The notes under the pieces were generated by a model. That model was not told where the DNA came from and did not search any database. It saw only the letters and a program-made list of their open reading frames with translations. Source: Candidatus Aenigmatarchaeota archaeon (lineage in GTDB: Archaea; Aenigmatarchaeota; Aenigmatarchaeia; CG10238-14). From it: a stretch of 46,336 nucleotides of DNA. Shown one piece after another: positions 32,722 to 40,913 of the stretch (positions within the stretch are counted from its first letter, which is position 1; each line of letters begins with the position of its first letter). Where the stretch lies: NCBI GenBank assembly GCA_030018415.1, contig JASEGC010000005.1:1-46336 (forward strand). The letters run 5' to 3'. A program made the position numbers and the translations under genes.

Positions 32722-32815
32722 TGATCTTCTCAACGCTTACTACTATCTTTTAGAATATTTCCAAGAATTTTGGATAAGAGATTCGATTTAAAAAAGCTAT
32801 CTTTAATTTATACTC

Positions 32816-33226
32816 ATGGATTATAAAGAATTATTAAGCATACTTAAAGAATTTGATCAAATTGATTTCAAAACAATAAAAGAAACACTTAAGGAATTCA
32901 GAGGTTATAAACCAATTGCACATGGATATTTTTTTCAAATAAATCCTAATTTAGCGCTAGTTTTAAGAAAAAATAGAAAGTATGGAATTTTAAGAAGAGG
33001 TAGAATGTATGAAATTGACATTCTACGTAAAGATAGTGAGCTTACTGGCTCTTTACTTCTTTATTCTTCTGCTTATTCTTCTCCAAAAATTTTGGATAAT
33101 CTATCACCAGAAATTAAAGAAGAAGTAAAAAAAACTCTACAAGAAATAAAAAATAAATCAATTCTTATAACCAAAAAATATTCTCTAAAACCTAAGAGAC
33201 TTATAATCAAACTACTTGATGTTTAA
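32816..33226 (+). CDS. Hypothetical protein, 136 residues
   Basis: A charged soluble protein (YKELLSILKEFDQIDFKTIK, GYFFQINPNLALVLRKNRKY, ELTGSLLLYSSAYSSPKILD). No Cys, membrane segment or recognised motif. A TATA-like TTTAAAAAAG 25-30 nt before the ATG indicates a leaderless single gene. Very AT-rich codon use compared with the ribosomal genes suggests a recently acquired or rarely expressed gene. Confidence 0.65.
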   Translation: MDYKELLSILKEFDQIDFKTIKETLKEFRGYKPIAHGYFFQINPNLALVLRKNRKYGILRRGRMYEIDILRKDSELTGSLLLYSSAYSSPKILDNLSPEIKEEVKKTLQEIKNKSILITKKYSLKPKRLIIKLLDV

Positions 33227-33319
33227 AAAGTTTATCGATTTAGTCATCAAAGGATGTAGGAGTTATTTAATTACAAATTCTTGAAATTAGAATTAATAAT
33301 AGACTGGGAGTGTACATCC

Positions 33320-34948
33320 ATGAAAACTCTGAATAGTCTAGAAATTTTGTTCTTAGTAAGAAGTTTGAGAAAAGATTTAGTTAGTTCAAAGATTCAAAAA
33401 GTCAAGCAAATCTCTGAGAAAGCATTCTCTCTCGAACTATACAAAGAAAAAAAACATAATTATCTTATCTTCTCCAATGAAACACTTTTCCTGTCTAACA
33501 AGAGTTACGAAAGTAAGTCGCTAACAAACCTTGGTCAAGTCCTAAGAAAAAGATTGACGAATCAAATCATCCAAGACATGAAACAGCATGAATTCGACAG
33601 AATAGTTGAATTAGAAACAGAAGATTATCTTTTGATCGTTGAACTGTTCGATAAAGGCAACATCATCCTAGCAAACAAACCAGATAAAAAAATAATAATC
33701 GCATCGAGAATGAGATCTTGGAAGGATAGGTCTATCAAACCAAAGATGGAATACAAGTATCCACCCTCTAAACTAAACCCATTCAATCAATCTTTTTACG
33801 AATTCGTGAGTCAGTTTGGCAGTAAAAAAGTTGTTTCTGTATTGGCAATAGACCTTGGTTTTGGTGGAGAAATCGCAGAAGAAATATGTAAAAGAGCTAA
33901 AATAGATAAAGACTCGGTTGAAGTTGATGCTTCAAAATTATATGACTTTGTCAAGAAAATAGACAAGGAATTCAAAGAACAGGAAGATATTAATGAGAAG
34001 TTGAGAAAAGAATTTGAACAAGGATTGGAGAAGGAAGGAGTCGAAACAAAAAAAATTGATAAGCTAGAGAGAATAAGAAAAGTCCAAGAAGAAGCTTTAA
34101 AAAAGTGGCAAGAGAAAGAGATTGAATACAGGAAGATCGGCAAGCTTCTTTATGAAAGATACGAAAAAGTTAAAGAACAATTAGATTCTGGTATGAAAAA
34201 GATAAAAATCGATAACATCATCATAGATGTCGACCCTAAAAAGTCAGTCCAGAAAAACGCGGAGATTTATTTTGAGATGGCAAAAAAAGCCAAGAAAAAA
34301 ATCGAAGGAATAAGAAGAGCGATGAAAGAATCAGAAAAAAAGAAACTTATACTCAAAAAAAGAGAACCTATAAAAGAAATAAGAAGAGAGTGGTACGATA
34401 AATTCAGATGGTTTATATCGTCGGACGGTTTCCTAGTCGTTGCTGGAAAGGATGCAAAGACTAACGAACAGTTGATCAGAAAATACATGAAGCCTAATGA
34501 TTTAGTTTTTCACACAGACATCACTGGTTCCCCATTCGTTCTGATAAAGAACCCTGATGAGAAGATACCTTCACAAACTATCTTAGAAGCAGCAGAGTTC
34601 TGTGGAAGTTATTCAAAGGCATGGAAGGTCGGGATTTCGGCAGTAGACGTATACTACATAAAACCTGATCAAGTGAAGAAAGAAGGTGGATTACCGACAG
34701 GCTCGTTCATGATATGCGGGAAAAGAGAATGGATCAGGAGGATTCCTGTCAAAATCGCTATTGGAGTGGATGATAAAACCTACTATGGACCAGAGGATAT
34801 GGTTAAGAGAAAGACTTCAAAGTACGTTATCGTTATTCCTGGCGATACCCCTGCTCACGAAATAGGAAAAAAGATTCGAGAAAAATTCAAAACAAAGGTT
34901 GAAGTAGAAGGAATAATACCTTATGGAAGAGGACAATTGCTTGAATGA
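33320..34948 (+). CDS. NEMF/Rqc2/RqcH family protein (NFACT)
   Basis: RqcH/NEMF proteins bind 50S subunits blocked by peptidyl-tRNA and recruit tRNA-Ala for tailing. The 542-residue protein has the N-terminal NFACT-N domain (LNSLEILFLVRSLRKDLVSS, VLRKRLTNQIIQDMKQHEFD), a helix-hairpin region, a long coiled coil (about 235-355), and the C-terminal NFACT-R domain (WYDKFRWFISSDGFLVVAGK, DLVFHTDITGSPFVLIKNPD, GLPTGSFMICGKREWIRRIP). ATG at 33320 is chosen because GGGAGTG (33306-33312) precedes it, rather than the TTG at 33281. Full length for the archaeal family. Confidence 0.93.
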   Translation: MKTLNSLEILFLVRSLRKDLVSSKIQKVKQISEKAFSLELYKEKKHNYLIFSNETLFLSNKSYESKSLTNLGQVLRKRLTNQIIQDMKQHEFDRIVELETEDYLLIVELFDKGNIILANKPDKKIIIASRMRSWKDRSIKPKMEYKYPPSKLNPFNQSFYEFVSQFGSKKVVSVLAIDLGFGGEIAEEICKRAKIDKDSVEVDASKLYDFVKKIDKEFKEQEDINEKLRKEFEQGLEKEGVETKKIDKLERIRKVQEEALKKWQEKEIEYRKIGKLLYERYEKVKEQLDSGMKKIKIDNIIIDVDPKKSVQKNAEIYFEMAKKAKKKIEGIRRAMKESEKKKLILKKREPIKEIRREWYDKFRWFISSDGFLVVAGKDAKTNEQLIRKYMKPNDLVFHTDITGSPFVLIKNPDEKIPSQTILEAAEFCGSYSKAWKVGISAVDVYYIKPDQVKKEGGLPTGSFMICGKREWIRRIPVKIAIGVDDKTYYGPEDMVKRKTSKYVIVIPGDTPAHEIGKKIREKFKTKVEVEGIIPYGRGQLLE

Positions 34949-34990
34949 ATAAGAATAATTAGTTTAAGAATTAAAAAATTATTGATTGAG

Positions 34991-35665
34991 ATGAAGATCG
35001 TTGTTTCACTCGGCGGCTCTCTATTAACGAGAGAATTTACTCCTCAAAATTTTAAGAAGTATGCTGATGTTCTCAAGAGGTTAAAGAGAAAAAATCACAA
35101 GCTCGTAGTGGTTGTTGGAGGAGGAAAAATCTGCAGAGATTACAGAGATATTGCCAAAGAATTTACTTTAGATAATGTTCTACTGGATTGGGTCGGTATA
35201 CAAACAACTCATCTGAATGCTTTTGTACTGATTGCTGCTTTAGGCAAAAATGCTCATCCAATGAGTTTAAGAACTGTTGAAGAAGTAAAGAGGAATTTCA
35301 ATGATAAGATATTAGTTTGTGGTGGTAATTTACCTGGTTGTTCTACTGGTTATGATGCTGCTCTTTTTGCTGAAGCTATCAAGGCTGATTTATTAATAAA
35401 AGCGAGTGATGTAGATGGGGTTTATTCTACCGATCCTGATTTAGATCCTAATGCCAAGAAGTATGATAAATTGACACATGATGAGTTCTTGAAAATTATC
35501 GAAAAGAATCCTCAAGTACCTGGCGAGTACAGATTGTTCGATTTGAAAGCTGCTAGACTCATCAAGAAAAATAAAATTAAGACTATTTTTGTCGACGGGA
35601 CTGATCCTGAAGAAATTATAAGGACTGTAGAAGGAAAACATCATGGAACTGTTATTGAATCTTGA
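34991..35665 (+). CDS. pyrH: UMP kinase, archaeal type
   Basis: Converts UMP to UDP with ATP. The 224-residue amino acid kinase fold protein begins KIVVSLGGSLLTREFTPQNF and shows VVVVGGGKICRDYRDIA, ALFAEAIKADLLIKASDVDG and VYSTDPDLDPNAKKYDKLTH, as in archaeal PyrH. The ATG at 34991 is the canonical family start; a TTG three codons earlier is less likely. Single gene following NEMF by 42 nt. Confidence 0.94.
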   Translation: MKIVVSLGGSLLTREFTPQNFKKYADVLKRLKRKNHKLVVVVGGGKICRDYRDIAKEFTLDNVLLDWVGIQTTHLNAFVLIAALGKNAHPMSLRTVEEVKRNFNDKILVCGGNLPGCSTGYDAALFAEAIKADLLIKASDVDGVYSTDPDLDPNAKKYDKLTHDEFLKIIEKNPQVPGEYRLFDLKAARLIKKNKIKTIFVDGTDPEEIIRTVEGKHHGTVIES

Positions 35666-35720
35666 AAAAGAAGTAAGTTATATTTAAAAGTTTCACTATA
35701 TTTAGCTTTATAAGAGATAC

Positions 35721-35927
35721 GTGGAAGATATAATCAAAATTTCTCTTATCAAAGCCACTTTATCAAAATATCAAGATGTAAATATTGAACATTGGTTTTC
35801 TTCATTTGAGAATTATAAAACTGATGTAGTGAGAGAGATTTATGCAGTTAATAATGACCCAAACCAAAGAGAACAACCCACAGAAAAAGAAGGTAATTTC
35901 ATTAGAGCTGTTGTCGACTTTATATGA
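35721..35927 (+). CDS. Small hypothetical protein (68 residues)
   Basis: GTG-started, 68-residue acidic protein (EDIIKISLIKATLSKYQDVN, YKTDVVREIYAVNNDPNQRE). ATATTTAAAAG 30-40 nt upstream suggests a leaderless transcript. Its TGA overlaps the ATG of the next small gene (ATGA), a pattern of co-translated partners such as toxin-antitoxin pairs, though neither sequence is recognised. Confidence 0.55.
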   Translation: MEDIIKISLIKATLSKYQDVNIEHWFSSFENYKTDVVREIYAVNNDPNQREQPTEKEGNFIRAVVDFI

Positions 35928-36169
35928 ACTTACGTCCTCAGCTACCTATGCCATGTCATTTTATTCCGAGTGCTGATTTTGATTTTTCCGCTTGTAAAGA
36001 GTATATGGAGTTGAAAAAGAAATCTAATCCCAAAATAAGCATATACAATCAGGAATTAATACTACAAACTAGATTAAATGAATGCAGTTATTTTAATAAC
36101 CGTTTAATTAAAGAAACTTTCAATCATGCAAATGCTTATTTAGCCCTTTTATATAGAACGTATGTTTGA
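35924..36169 (+). CDS. Small hypothetical protein (81 residues), overlapping the previous gene
   Basis: 81 residues (NLRPQLPMPCHFIPSADFDF, ACKEYMELKKKSNPKISIYN, FNHANAYLALLYRTYV). ATG overlaps the previous stop by 4 nt. No recognised domain. Followed by about 155 nt without a gene. Confidence 0.5.
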   Translation: MNLRPQLPMPCHFIPSADFDFSACKEYMELKKKSNPKISIYNQELILQTRLNECSYFNNRLIKETFNHANAYLALLYRTYV

Positions 36170-36325
36170 AAGTATTTTTTTAATAATTCCAATATAATAT
36201 TTTGACATTGTATACACCATGATTGATATGTCTAAATGCTTCTCAGCTTGAGTTTAATTTATGGTAGAATAATCGAATGAATGATGCAAAAAATTTTTAA
36301 ATTTGACTTTTCTAAATTAATTTAG

Positions 36326-36724
36326 ATGTTAGAGGTAAAAGGACTGAACGAAATTCCGATCCCTTTGGTAAATTACGTTGAACTTATAAGGGAACGCAAG
36401 TCTCCGTATTATGATGTTGCTAAGTTTCTTTTAAAAGATATGGAGATGTATTATAGTAGATGGGAACAAAGATCCGTGGTTGTATACACGATTAATCCTA
36501 GAATTTTGCAGGAAGAAATCGAGAAGAAAGTTAAAAATGAGAAATTAACCAACGTAAATATTTGTCGTAGTATCCTAGCTCTATTTTATGGAAGCAAACT
36601 TGAGGAAGAGGAGGATTTTTATATTACAACAACAAGCGGTGGACGAAGAAACTATCATGTTAAAGTTAATGATAAAACACTCTCAAACATTCAAAAATTT
36701 TTATTCACTCCTAGATTGATGTAG
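36326..36724 (+). CDS. Hypothetical protein, 132 residues
   Basis: A mixed alpha/beta protein (LNEIPIPLVNYVELIRERKS, FLLKDMEMYYSRWEQRSVVV, CRSILALFYGSKLEEEEDFY). A TATA box around 36290-36300 and an ATG at 36326 indicate a leaderless gene. The basic GRRNYHVKVNDKTLSNIQKF segment could be a wing or RNA-binding loop; no family recognised. Its 3' end overlaps the convergent endonuclease III gene by 14 nt. Confidence 0.6.
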   Translation: MLEVKGLNEIPIPLVNYVELIRERKSPYYDVAKFLLKDMEMYYSRWEQRSVVVYTINPRILQEEIEKKVKNEKLTNVNICRSILALFYGSKLEEEEDFYITTTSGGRRNYHVKVNDKTLSNIQKFLFTPRLM

Positions 36725-37364
36725 TAGTTTTATTCGGATAGGGACATATATTATTCAAAGGACATTCATAACATTTAGGCTTTCTAGTGATACAAATTTC
36801 TCTACCGAACCGAACCATTCCTAGGTTGATGTTCCGTTTATCTTTAATAGGTATTAATTCTTCGAGTTTTTCTTCGACTTCTTTTACAGATGCGTTTTGA
36901 GAAACAAGACCTAACCTTTTAGATACGACTTCTACATGTACGTCAACTGCTATTACGGGTTTTCCATATCCATAAGTTAAGACAACATTACTAGTTTTTA
37001 ATCCAACACCAGGCAATTTCATCAATTCTTCTCTCGTTTTTGGGACTTTCCCCCCATATTTTTCTAGGATAATTTTACTGACTGCTTTTATTCTCTTGGC
37101 TTTCTGTCTGTATGGCCCTGAAGGCCTTATCAAACTCTCCAATTCTTTTTTAGATAATTTTAATATTTTTTCAGGAGTATCAGCTCTAGAGAATAAAGTA
37201 TCAGCAGCTCTTTCGGTATTCTCGTCTCTTGTTCTCTGAGATAATATTGTTGTTATCAGAACTCTAAAAACATCTCGATTACCAGATCGAAAAATTTGAA
37301 TATCTCTTCCATATCTTTCCTCTAGAAATTTCACTAATTTCTCAGCAACTTTTCGCTTTTCCAT
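36711..37364 (-). CDS. nth: Endonuclease III (DNA glycosylase/AP lyase)
   Basis: Base-excision repair enzyme for oxidised pyrimidines. 217 residues with the helix-hairpin-helix LPGVGLKTSNVVL carrying the catalytic Lys123, the catalytic Asp141 in AVDVHVEVVSKRLGL, and a C-terminal [4Fe-4S] site CITRKPKCYECPLNNIC (Cys191, Cys198, Cys201, Cys207). All required residues are present. ILSQRTRDENTERAADTLF near residue 40-58 is the DNA-interrogating helix region. Confidence 0.95.
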   Translation of the reverse strand: MEKRKVAEKLVKFLEERYGRDIQIFRSGNRDVFRVLITTILSQRTRDENTERAADTLFSRADTPEKILKLSKKELESLIRPSGPYRQKAKRIKAVSKIILEKYGGKVPKTREELMKLPGVGLKTSNVVLTYGYGKPVIAVDVHVEVVSKRLGLVSQNASVKEVEEKLEELIPIKDKRNINLGMVRFGREICITRKPKCYECPLNNICPYPNKTTTSI

Positions 37365-37512
37365 GATATCATGATAAAAAGTTTTAATAATTCAATAAAT
37401 ACTTTTTCTTCACCAAAAACTTTATTAATTTGTTAAACATCATTTCTATTGCCTTTACGTTTATGTCTCAACGAGATATCAATATATTCCTGTCGTGTTT
37501 AGAGGTAATTCT

Positions 37513-38868
37513 ATGGTTTTTGAACTGTTAACAAAAAAGTTGCAAGAAATCGTCAAGAAGAGGGGATTTAAAGAGCCTACATTAGTTCAAAAATTAGGGA
37601 TACCACCGATAATTTCTGGTAAGAATGTTTTGCTGATTGCGCCAGTAGGTTTGGGGAAGACTGAGGCAGCCATAATTCCAATTTTTGATTTATGGATCCG
37701 AAATAAATACAAACCTATAAGTATCCTATACATCACCCCTTTGAAGTCTCTCAATCGTGATATGCTGAAGAGATTGTTATGGTGGGGTAACGAGTTAGAA
37801 ATTAATATTTCTGTTCGTCATGGAGATACGCCTTCATATGCGAGAAAGATGCAGGCGGAATTGCCCCCAGATTGTCTCATAACTACTCCTGAGACACTTC
37901 AGGCAATATTACCTGCAAAAAAGATGAAAGAACATCTTAAGAATGTCAAGTTTGTTATCGTCGATGAAGTTCATGAATTAGCATTATCAAAACGTGGGAC
38001 TCAGTTGACGATAGGATTGGAGAGATTGAGAGAATTGTGTGGGGATTTTCAAATCATTTCTCTGTCAGCAACTATCGGTTCGCCAGAAAAAGTCGTAGAT
38101 TTCATCTCTGGTGGTAAACCGATGGAGATAGTTAAAGCTGTCGAGACAAAAGAGATAAAGATTCAAGTGATTAATCCTAAACCCATTCCTTCGGACATAA
38201 GTTTAGCAGAAACAGTCTTCACGAACAGATTAACAGCAGTAAGGTTGAGAACAGTTCATGATTTGATAAAGAATCATACATCAACTCTGACTTTTACTAA
38301 CACCAGAGACTTTGCGGAAATTTTAACTTCAAGGCTGAAACAAGCCTATCCAAATTTTCCAGTCGAAAATCATCATTCGAGCTTGAGTAAAGAGGTCAGA
38401 ATAAGAGTAGAAAACGAATTCAAGAATCAAAAATTGAAATCTGTGATATGTACGAGCAGCTTAGAGCTAGGTATTGATATCGGTTCTATCGATTATGTAA
38501 TACAATACATGAGCCCAAGACAGAGTTCTAAAGCCATACAAAGAGTTGGTCGCTCAGGACATGAGTTAGGACGAGTATCAGATGGTGTCATCATCTCGAC
38601 TGATATCGACGATATTTTTGAGTCTGCGGTGGTAGCAAGACAAGGGATGGCAGAAAACTTAGAACCAATAAACATTCATGAGAATGCTCTAGATGTCTTG
38701 GCACATCAGATCGTTGGGATAAGTAGAGATAAATACAGAGTCAGTCTGGACGAAGTCTATAGAATAGTTAAAAGAGCTCATCCGTTCAGGAATTTGACAA
38801 GAGAACAATTCATGTCTGTCTGTAGACAATTAGAGAATCTCAGATTAGTTTGGTTGGATGAAGAATAA
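37513..38868 (+). CDS. lhr: Lhr-type helicase, N-terminal half (helicase core)
   Basis: Lhr is a superfamily 2 ATP-dependent DNA (or DNA:RNA) helicase in repair, normally a single protein of about 850-950 residues. This 451-residue product contains both RecA domains: Q-motif region FKEPTLVQKLGIPPI, Walker A APVGLGKT (43-50), DEVH box (151-154), SLSATIGS, TLTFTNTRDFAEIL, SSLELGIDIGSIDYVIQYMS and motif VI QRVGRSGHELG, and ends within the winged-helix domain (FMSVCRQLENLRLVWLDEE). ATG at 37513 is selected because GAGGT (37502-37506) precedes it. The rest of Lhr is encoded at 40914-42371. Confidence 0.93.
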   Translation: MVFELLTKKLQEIVKKRGFKEPTLVQKLGIPPIISGKNVLLIAPVGLGKTEAAIIPIFDLWIRNKYKPISILYITPLKSLNRDMLKRLLWWGNELEINISVRHGDTPSYARKMQAELPPDCLITTPETLQAILPAKKMKEHLKNVKFVIVDEVHELALSKRGTQLTIGLERLRELCGDFQIISLSATIGSPEKVVDFISGGKPMEIVKAVETKEIKIQVINPKPIPSDISLAETVFTNRLTAVRLRTVHDLIKNHTSTLTFTNTRDFAEILTSRLKQAYPNFPVENHHSSLSKEVRIRVENEFKNQKLKSVICTSSLELGIDIGSIDYVIQYMSPRQSSKAIQRVGRSGHELGRVSDGVIISTDIDDIFESAVVARQGMAENLEPINIHENALDVLAHQIVGISRDKYRVSLDEVYRIVKRAHPFRNLTREQFMSVCRQLENLRLVWLDEE

Positions 38869-39640
38869 GGATATATAGCAGGCGCTCTAACTGTAGACGA
38901 TCTCATTTCTTTTTCTTCCCGGCATCATTTAGTAATGTTTCTTTTATAATAACCATCACAACTAACATCAAGAGAAGTTAAGACAAGAAGAAATCTTGAC
39001 TCAAACAAGAGAGAAGAATTTGTTCTATCTCTAAAAGAAAAAGATATTTCTGCAGGAAAAGCGATTTTTCTTAAGCATTGCTTTTTTAGAACCCGAGATA
39101 AAGTTAGAGAAGGAATCAGTTTGTTTTATTACCGAGGAAGGAGGTGCTCATTTTAAGTTAATAAAACTTGAAGAAAACAAAGCCACTTTTGAAACTTGGT
39201 TTAGAATGGGCGATCCTCATCTTTTTGGACCGTTTGCACCAAAAGAGATCGTTATTACACCCTCATCAGAGCTGAGCATAGCATAAAGCAGTATTGTTAG
39301 GATGAGGTCTATCATAATTTTTATCAAGGGCTCTGAGCTTAATCTTTGAAAAAAGAAATTTCATTTTATATAGCTGTCGGATTTTTCTTTTTTGAAGGGT
39401 TCCAAAAGCTATATCAAAAATGATGCAATTGTTCTTAATGATGGAACATCCGAATTCATCAAAAAAGCATATGAAGAAAAGAAATTTGATTTCAGAATCT
39501 TTTTTGGGTAACAGAAAACTTGGTTTTATAAGCAAGCGCTTGGTCAATGAAACATTATCCAGTTCAAATGAGTGATGGAGAAGCAAGGAACAAACTAGAA
39601 GAATGGATTTTTAAAAATTCTTAATTTTTCCTTAGTTTTA
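38869..39640 (+). pseudogene. Remnants of one or more decayed genes inside the Lhr gap
   Basis: Several plus-strand frames hold protein-like text without start codons: 39035-39286 (FLSIAFLEPEIKLEKESVCF, ITEEGGAHFKLIKLEENKAT, FETWFRMGDPHLFGPFAPKE), 39398-39511 (SYIKNDAIVLNDGTSEFIKK) and about 39545-39624 (MKHYPVQMSDGEARNKLEEW and stop). They may be parts of one gene with several frameshifts. The families are not recognised. No terminal inverted repeats are seen at the edges of the gap. Confidence 0.45.
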
Positions 39641-39657
39641 ACTAGAAGAAAAAACCT

Positions 39658-40161
39658 TTAAACTAGTGAGATATTTTGGGTCTTCTTTTTCTCAACTTCC
39701 GACTGTATAAATTCTTCATAAGTGTTTATCAAAATTTCCATAAGATCTTTTCTTTGTTTGAGTTCCCTATAAGCCTTTATATCCTCTGAGTACCAAGAAA
39801 GGCTTACCCTACTTAAAAAATCTGAATAATCTGCCCAAATCCTATCGCGATCTACGTTTTTGTATAAAGCGGATATCGCTGCTACTCGATAGGAGTGTGC
39901 TACATACCTCACATCACCTTTCTTTTCAAGTTCTTTAGCTTCTTCTAACTTTTTTCTTGGGTCTGTATTTTTAATTGTGGAGGGGAGAATAACAAATGGA
40001 GATACAATTTTGCGATCTGACTTGTCTGTAATCTTTTCATCCAATTTAGCTGAAAATCTACAAATTTCGCAAGTACAAGCTCTTTCTTCTTTCTTTTCTT
40101 CTTTCTTTTCTTCTTTCTTTTCTTCTTCCTCTTTTTTCTTCCAAAATTTCCATCCGGGCAT
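39658..40161 (-). CDS. Hypothetical protein with KKEE repeats and CxCxxC
   Basis: 167 residues. After MPGWKFWKKKEEEE come three near-identical 12-nt repeats (about 40085-40125) encoding a KKEE-type run, then CTCEIC, and a helical domain (KKLEEAKELEKKGDVRYVAH, IWADYSDFLSRVSLSWYSED, LMEILINTYEEFIQSEVEKK) resembling a TPR-like or MIT-like helical bundle. The LEEAKELEKKGDVRYVAHSY-type text suggests a helical repeat protein. No family assigned. It is the only intact gene in the gap that separates the Lhr halves. Confidence 0.6.
   Translation of the reverse strand: MPGWKFWKKKEEEEKKEEKKEEKKEERACTCEICRFSAKLDEKITDKSDRKIVSPFVILPSTIKNTDPRKKLEEAKELEKKGDVRYVAHSYRVAAISALYKNVDRDRIWADYSDFLSRVSLSWYSEDIKAYRELKQRKDLMEILINTYEEFIQSEVEKKKTQNISLV
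40084..40125 (-). repeat. Tandem 12-nt coding repeat
   Basis: The unit CTTTCTTTTCTT is repeated about three times in a row (plus-strand notation), encoding Lys/Glu runs in the gene at 39658-40161. Such purine runs expand by slippage. Confidence 0.7.
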
Positions 40162-40197
40162 GTTTTTAACATATAAAGGAAAAGATTTAAACTTAAC

Positions 40198-40386
40198 TCA
40201 AATTTCTATCAACCGAGAATTTGTTAAAATTTTTATTCCTTTTTTTGTTAACAAAACATCATTTTCCAATCTACAACCACCTAGACCTTTCACATAAACC
40301 GCTGGTTCAATGACAAACACCATGTTTTCCTGAAATCTTATTTCCTTCCATAAATTAGGGGGAACAATAGAAAACTTTGGTATTGC
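40198..40386 (-). pseudogene. C-terminal fragment of an M24 (Xaa-Pro) aminopeptidase
   Basis: On the minus strand PPNLWKEIRFQENMVFVIEP, AVYVKGLGGCRLENDVLLTK and KGIKILT is the C-terminal piece of the pita-bread M24 metallopeptidases, where ENMVF.IEP, the Gly-rich turn and the R.E..V (metal-binding Glu) segment are conserved. Only about 60 codons remain, ending with a stop at 40198-40200; the upstream three quarters of the gene are missing. Another minus-strand frame at 40394-40730 ([34 protein letters not shown]) has protein-like text that I cannot place. Confidence 0.7.
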
Positions 40387-40870
40387 TTATGGTCTATTGA
40401 TTTTCACTCAATCTGTAGCGTCTTATTTCACTGGTAAGTATTCTGATAAACTTGTAGTCATGTAACCACTCAATCTTAAAGTAATTTTGAAGGTTTAAAT
40501 GTTTAGTGTTGAAATATTTTTTTATAAACCTTTTACGAGTGCAGTGATTGTCTTCAGAAGTTGGAAGAGAGTTTGTTAAAGCAATTTTTGGAAAGAGAAA
40601 GATTAAAATATTGGTATAGATACCACCTGTAAGAGTTGGATAATTGGCATAGGCTTGCACAGTAGTTTGATTCAAGGCTTGGAGTACTATAAGAACAAAA
40701 CTATGCTCTGATCGAGGAGCTATAGTTGATAGAACTTACCAGATAAATGTTGGCAATTCAGATTTTCTTTCTATGTTAGAAAGGGAAAGACTGCAAACAT
40801 GAACTTTCATAATTTTATTAATGTTAGTATGTATAACATGTTTTTTTGGAAGAGTAATGTTGTGATGAAC

Positions 40871-40904
40871 ATTTAAAAGAAAGAATAATAAGTGTTTATT
40901 GGTG
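40871..40904 (+). promoter_or_regulatory. Promoter and ribosome binding site of the Lhr C-terminal half
   Basis: ATTTAAAAGA (40871-40880) can serve as TATA box, with transcription starting near 40900-40905; GGTG at 40901-40904 is a weak ribosome binding site for the ATG at 40914. These signals suggest that the second half is expressed independently. Confidence 0.4.
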
Positions 40905-40913
40905 TAATAGAGT

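Noticed and set aside
39266-39586. 106-codon minus-strand frame
   Set aside because: Composition is unconvincing (Leu/Phe/Lys run without domain pattern) and it is antisense to the coding-like plus-strand relics at 39398-39624.
38869-40913. Intein or intron splitting lhr
   Set aside because: No intein splice motifs at the ends, the first half has its own stop and the second its own ATG, and no homing endonuclease is seen.
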